Assembly (NCBI GenBank): GCA_947466535.1
Contig: CANIEV010000027.1
Span: 1 to 32,307 of the forward strand
DNA: 32,307 nucleotides
Origin: Betaproteobacteria bacterium
Lineage (GTDB): Bacteria; Pseudomonadota; Gammaproteobacteria; Burkholderiales; SG8-39
Direction of reading: 5' to 3'
Shown here: positions 31,391 through 32,307 of the stretch, piece after piece
How positions within the stretch are numbered: the first letter of the stretch is position 1
Layout: each line of letters opens with the position of its first letter
Translations under genes and position numbers: made by a program
The notes under the pieces: generated by a model
What the model was told of the DNA's origin: nothing
Seen by the model: the letters and a program-made list of their open reading frames with translations, nothing else
Databases searched by the model: none

Positions 31391-32127
31391 GCGCGCCGAT
31401 GCTCGCGGTCGAAAAACTTTGCGCCTGGTACTCGGCGGCGCAAATCCTGTTCGATATTTCTTTCACCGTCGGTCGCGGGGAAGTGGTCGCGCTGATGGGC
31501 CGCAACGGCGCGGGCAAGACCACCACCATGCGGTCCCTGATGGGACTGATGGACAGACGCAGCGGCAGCGTGGTGTTCCGTGGTCGTGACATCTCGCGGC
31601 TGCCGCCGTTCCGGATCGCGCGTCTTGGCCTGGGCTGGGTGCCCGAGGACCGGCGCATCTTCACCGAGCTCTCCGTGATGGATAACCTCGACATCGGCCG
31701 CCAACCGCCGCGCCGCTGGGACGGCGAGAATGAGGACGGTACTGCGGCCCCGGTGTGGACGCCCGAGCGCCTGTTCGGCTTGTTCCCGAATCTCGGCGAG
31801 ATGCGCGACCGCGCCGGCGGGAGCATGAGCGGCGGCGAGCAGCAAATGCTCACCGTCGCACGCACGCTGATGGGCAATCCGCTGCTGGTGCTGCTGGATG
31901 AACCCTCCGAGGGCGTCGCGCCGCTGATCGTCGAGCAGATGGCCAACACCATCATCGAACTGAAAAAGCAGGGACTGTCGATCCTGCTGTCGGAACAGAA
32001 CCTGCATTTCGCCGAACTCGTGTCCGACCGCGTCTACCTGCTCGAGAAGGGGCATATCGCCTGGCAAGGCGGGATGAAGGAACTCGTCGGCAACGAAGAG
32101 GTGCAGAGGACGTTCCTTACGATGTGA
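31387..32127 (+). CDS. livF: Branched-chain-type ABC transporter ATPase LivF
   Basis: A 246-residue ATPase. Walker A GRNGAGKTT (38-46), signature SGGEQQMLTVARTL, Walker B LLVLLDEPSEGVAP and the LivF-type switch SEQNLHFA. An insert of about 15 residues (QPPRRWDGENEDGTAA) lies between the switch region and the signature, a little longer than in most LivF proteins. The start overlaps the livG stop by ATGA. Last gene of the run; hairpins follow. Confidence 0.93.
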   Translation: MSAPMLAVEKLCAWYSAAQILFDISFTVGRGEVVALMGRNGAGKTTTMRSLMGLMDRRSGSVVFRGRDISRLPPFRIARLGLGWVPEDRRIFTELSVMDNLDIGRQPPRRWDGENEDGTAAPVWTPERLFGLFPNLGEMRDRAGGSMSGGEQQMLTVARTLMGNPLLVLLDEPSEGVAPLIVEQMANTIIELKKQGLSILLSEQNLHFAELVSDRVYLLEKGHIAWQGGMKELVGNEEVQRTFLTM

Positions 32128-32195
32128 CGGTTCACGTGGGCGGGGGATCGTCTCACCGCCAAGAAGCAAAACCAAAAGCGGAAGGCATCGGAACA

Positions 32196-32221
32196 GGGAG
32201 GGCGGGGGAGCCCGCCCTCCC
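32196..32221 (+). terminator. Hairpin downstream of livF
   Basis: GGGAGGGCGGG (32196-32206) pairs perfectly with CCCGCCCTCCC (32211-32221) around a 4-nt loop. A strong 11-bp GC stem, without a T tract. Confidence 0.5.
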
Positions 32222-32241
32222 CGTTACCCCTCCCACCCCGG

Positions 32242-32270
32242 CAAAGCCCGCTTCGAGCGGGCTTTGTTTC
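32242..32270 (+). terminator. Rho-independent terminator of the liv run
   Basis: CAAAGCCCGCT (32242-32252) and AGCGGGCTTTG (32256-32266) form an 11-bp stem with a TCG loop, followed by TTTC. The A/T symmetry at the stem base suits both directions. It comes 115 bp after the livF stop. The rest of the right edge (to 32307) holds no gene. Confidence 0.75.
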
Positions 32271-32307
32271 GTGGGCGAAAAGTTCGCTTTTCTTGGCGTC
32301 CTTGGCA

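Overview
The window is GC-rich, densely packed bacterial DNA. Three stand-alone tripartite-tricarboxylate (TctC/Bug) binding proteins, several molybdenum hydroxylase genes, a fused LivHM permease and a dodecin together suggest a metabolically versatile betaproteobacterium, most likely Burkholderiales or a relative. This placement is inferred from gene content; there is no rRNA or marker gene to confirm it. No phage block, intact insertion sequence, CRISPR array or tRNA was seen.

Layout. 1-857 (-) is the 5' part of a DUF457/YdjM-type membrane hydrolase that runs off the left edge. 989-3012 (+) holds an EamA exporter and a Bug protein. 3073-5828 (-) is a Tat-exported isoquinoline-1-oxidoreductase-like pair (IorA/IorB type). 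5931-7678 (-) is a Bug gene followed 2 nt later by a RecE-like PD-(D/E)XK nuclease. 7775-14808 (-) is a ferric/phosphate-ester-type ABC transporter (ATPase, fused double permease, binding protein). Between its binding-protein and permease genes lie a c-heme DUF3365-HAMP membrane sensor and a Hanks-type Ser/Thr kinase. 14986-17108 (+) holds dodecin, a tandem hairpin repeat and gamma-glutamyltransferase. 17112-19127 (-) is a TauD-family dioxygenase followed by a third Bug gene. 19312-20307 (+) is a two-domain VOC (extradiol dioxygenase-like) protein and 20468-21190 (-) a PqqC/TenA-fold diiron-type oxidase. 21366-32127 (+) is one long run: molybdenum hydroxylase genes in the order M-L-S-L' (FAD subunit, large, 2Fe-2S, second large), then a Liv-type ABC importer (binding protein, fused LivHM, LivG, LivF), closed by hairpins.

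How the genes may work together. The right-hand 13 kb reads as uptake plus oxidative catabolism of an unknown, probably aromatic or N-heterocyclic, substrate: Liv importer, ring hydroxylation by the Mo enzyme, and possibly the VOC dioxygenase and diiron oxidase. The substrate cannot be told from sequence. The centre looks like a redox-sensing phospho-relay embedded in a transporter locus.

Most unusual signals: (1) two copies of a small terminal-inverted-repeat element (10710-10845 and 20304-20411) whose terminal CTAG supplies the TAG stop codon of the neighbouring gene in both cases; (2) a heme sensor that ends after HAMP, followed by a kinase whose Shine-Dalgarno is buried in a perfect 13-bp hairpin; (3) a Mo hydroxylase operon with two different large subunits for one FAD and one Fe-S subunit, divergent from a diiron-type oxidase with a near-complete ligand set; (4) a tandem array of small hairpins that begins at the dodecin stop codon. 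No dedicated transcription factor gene is present in the 32 kb.
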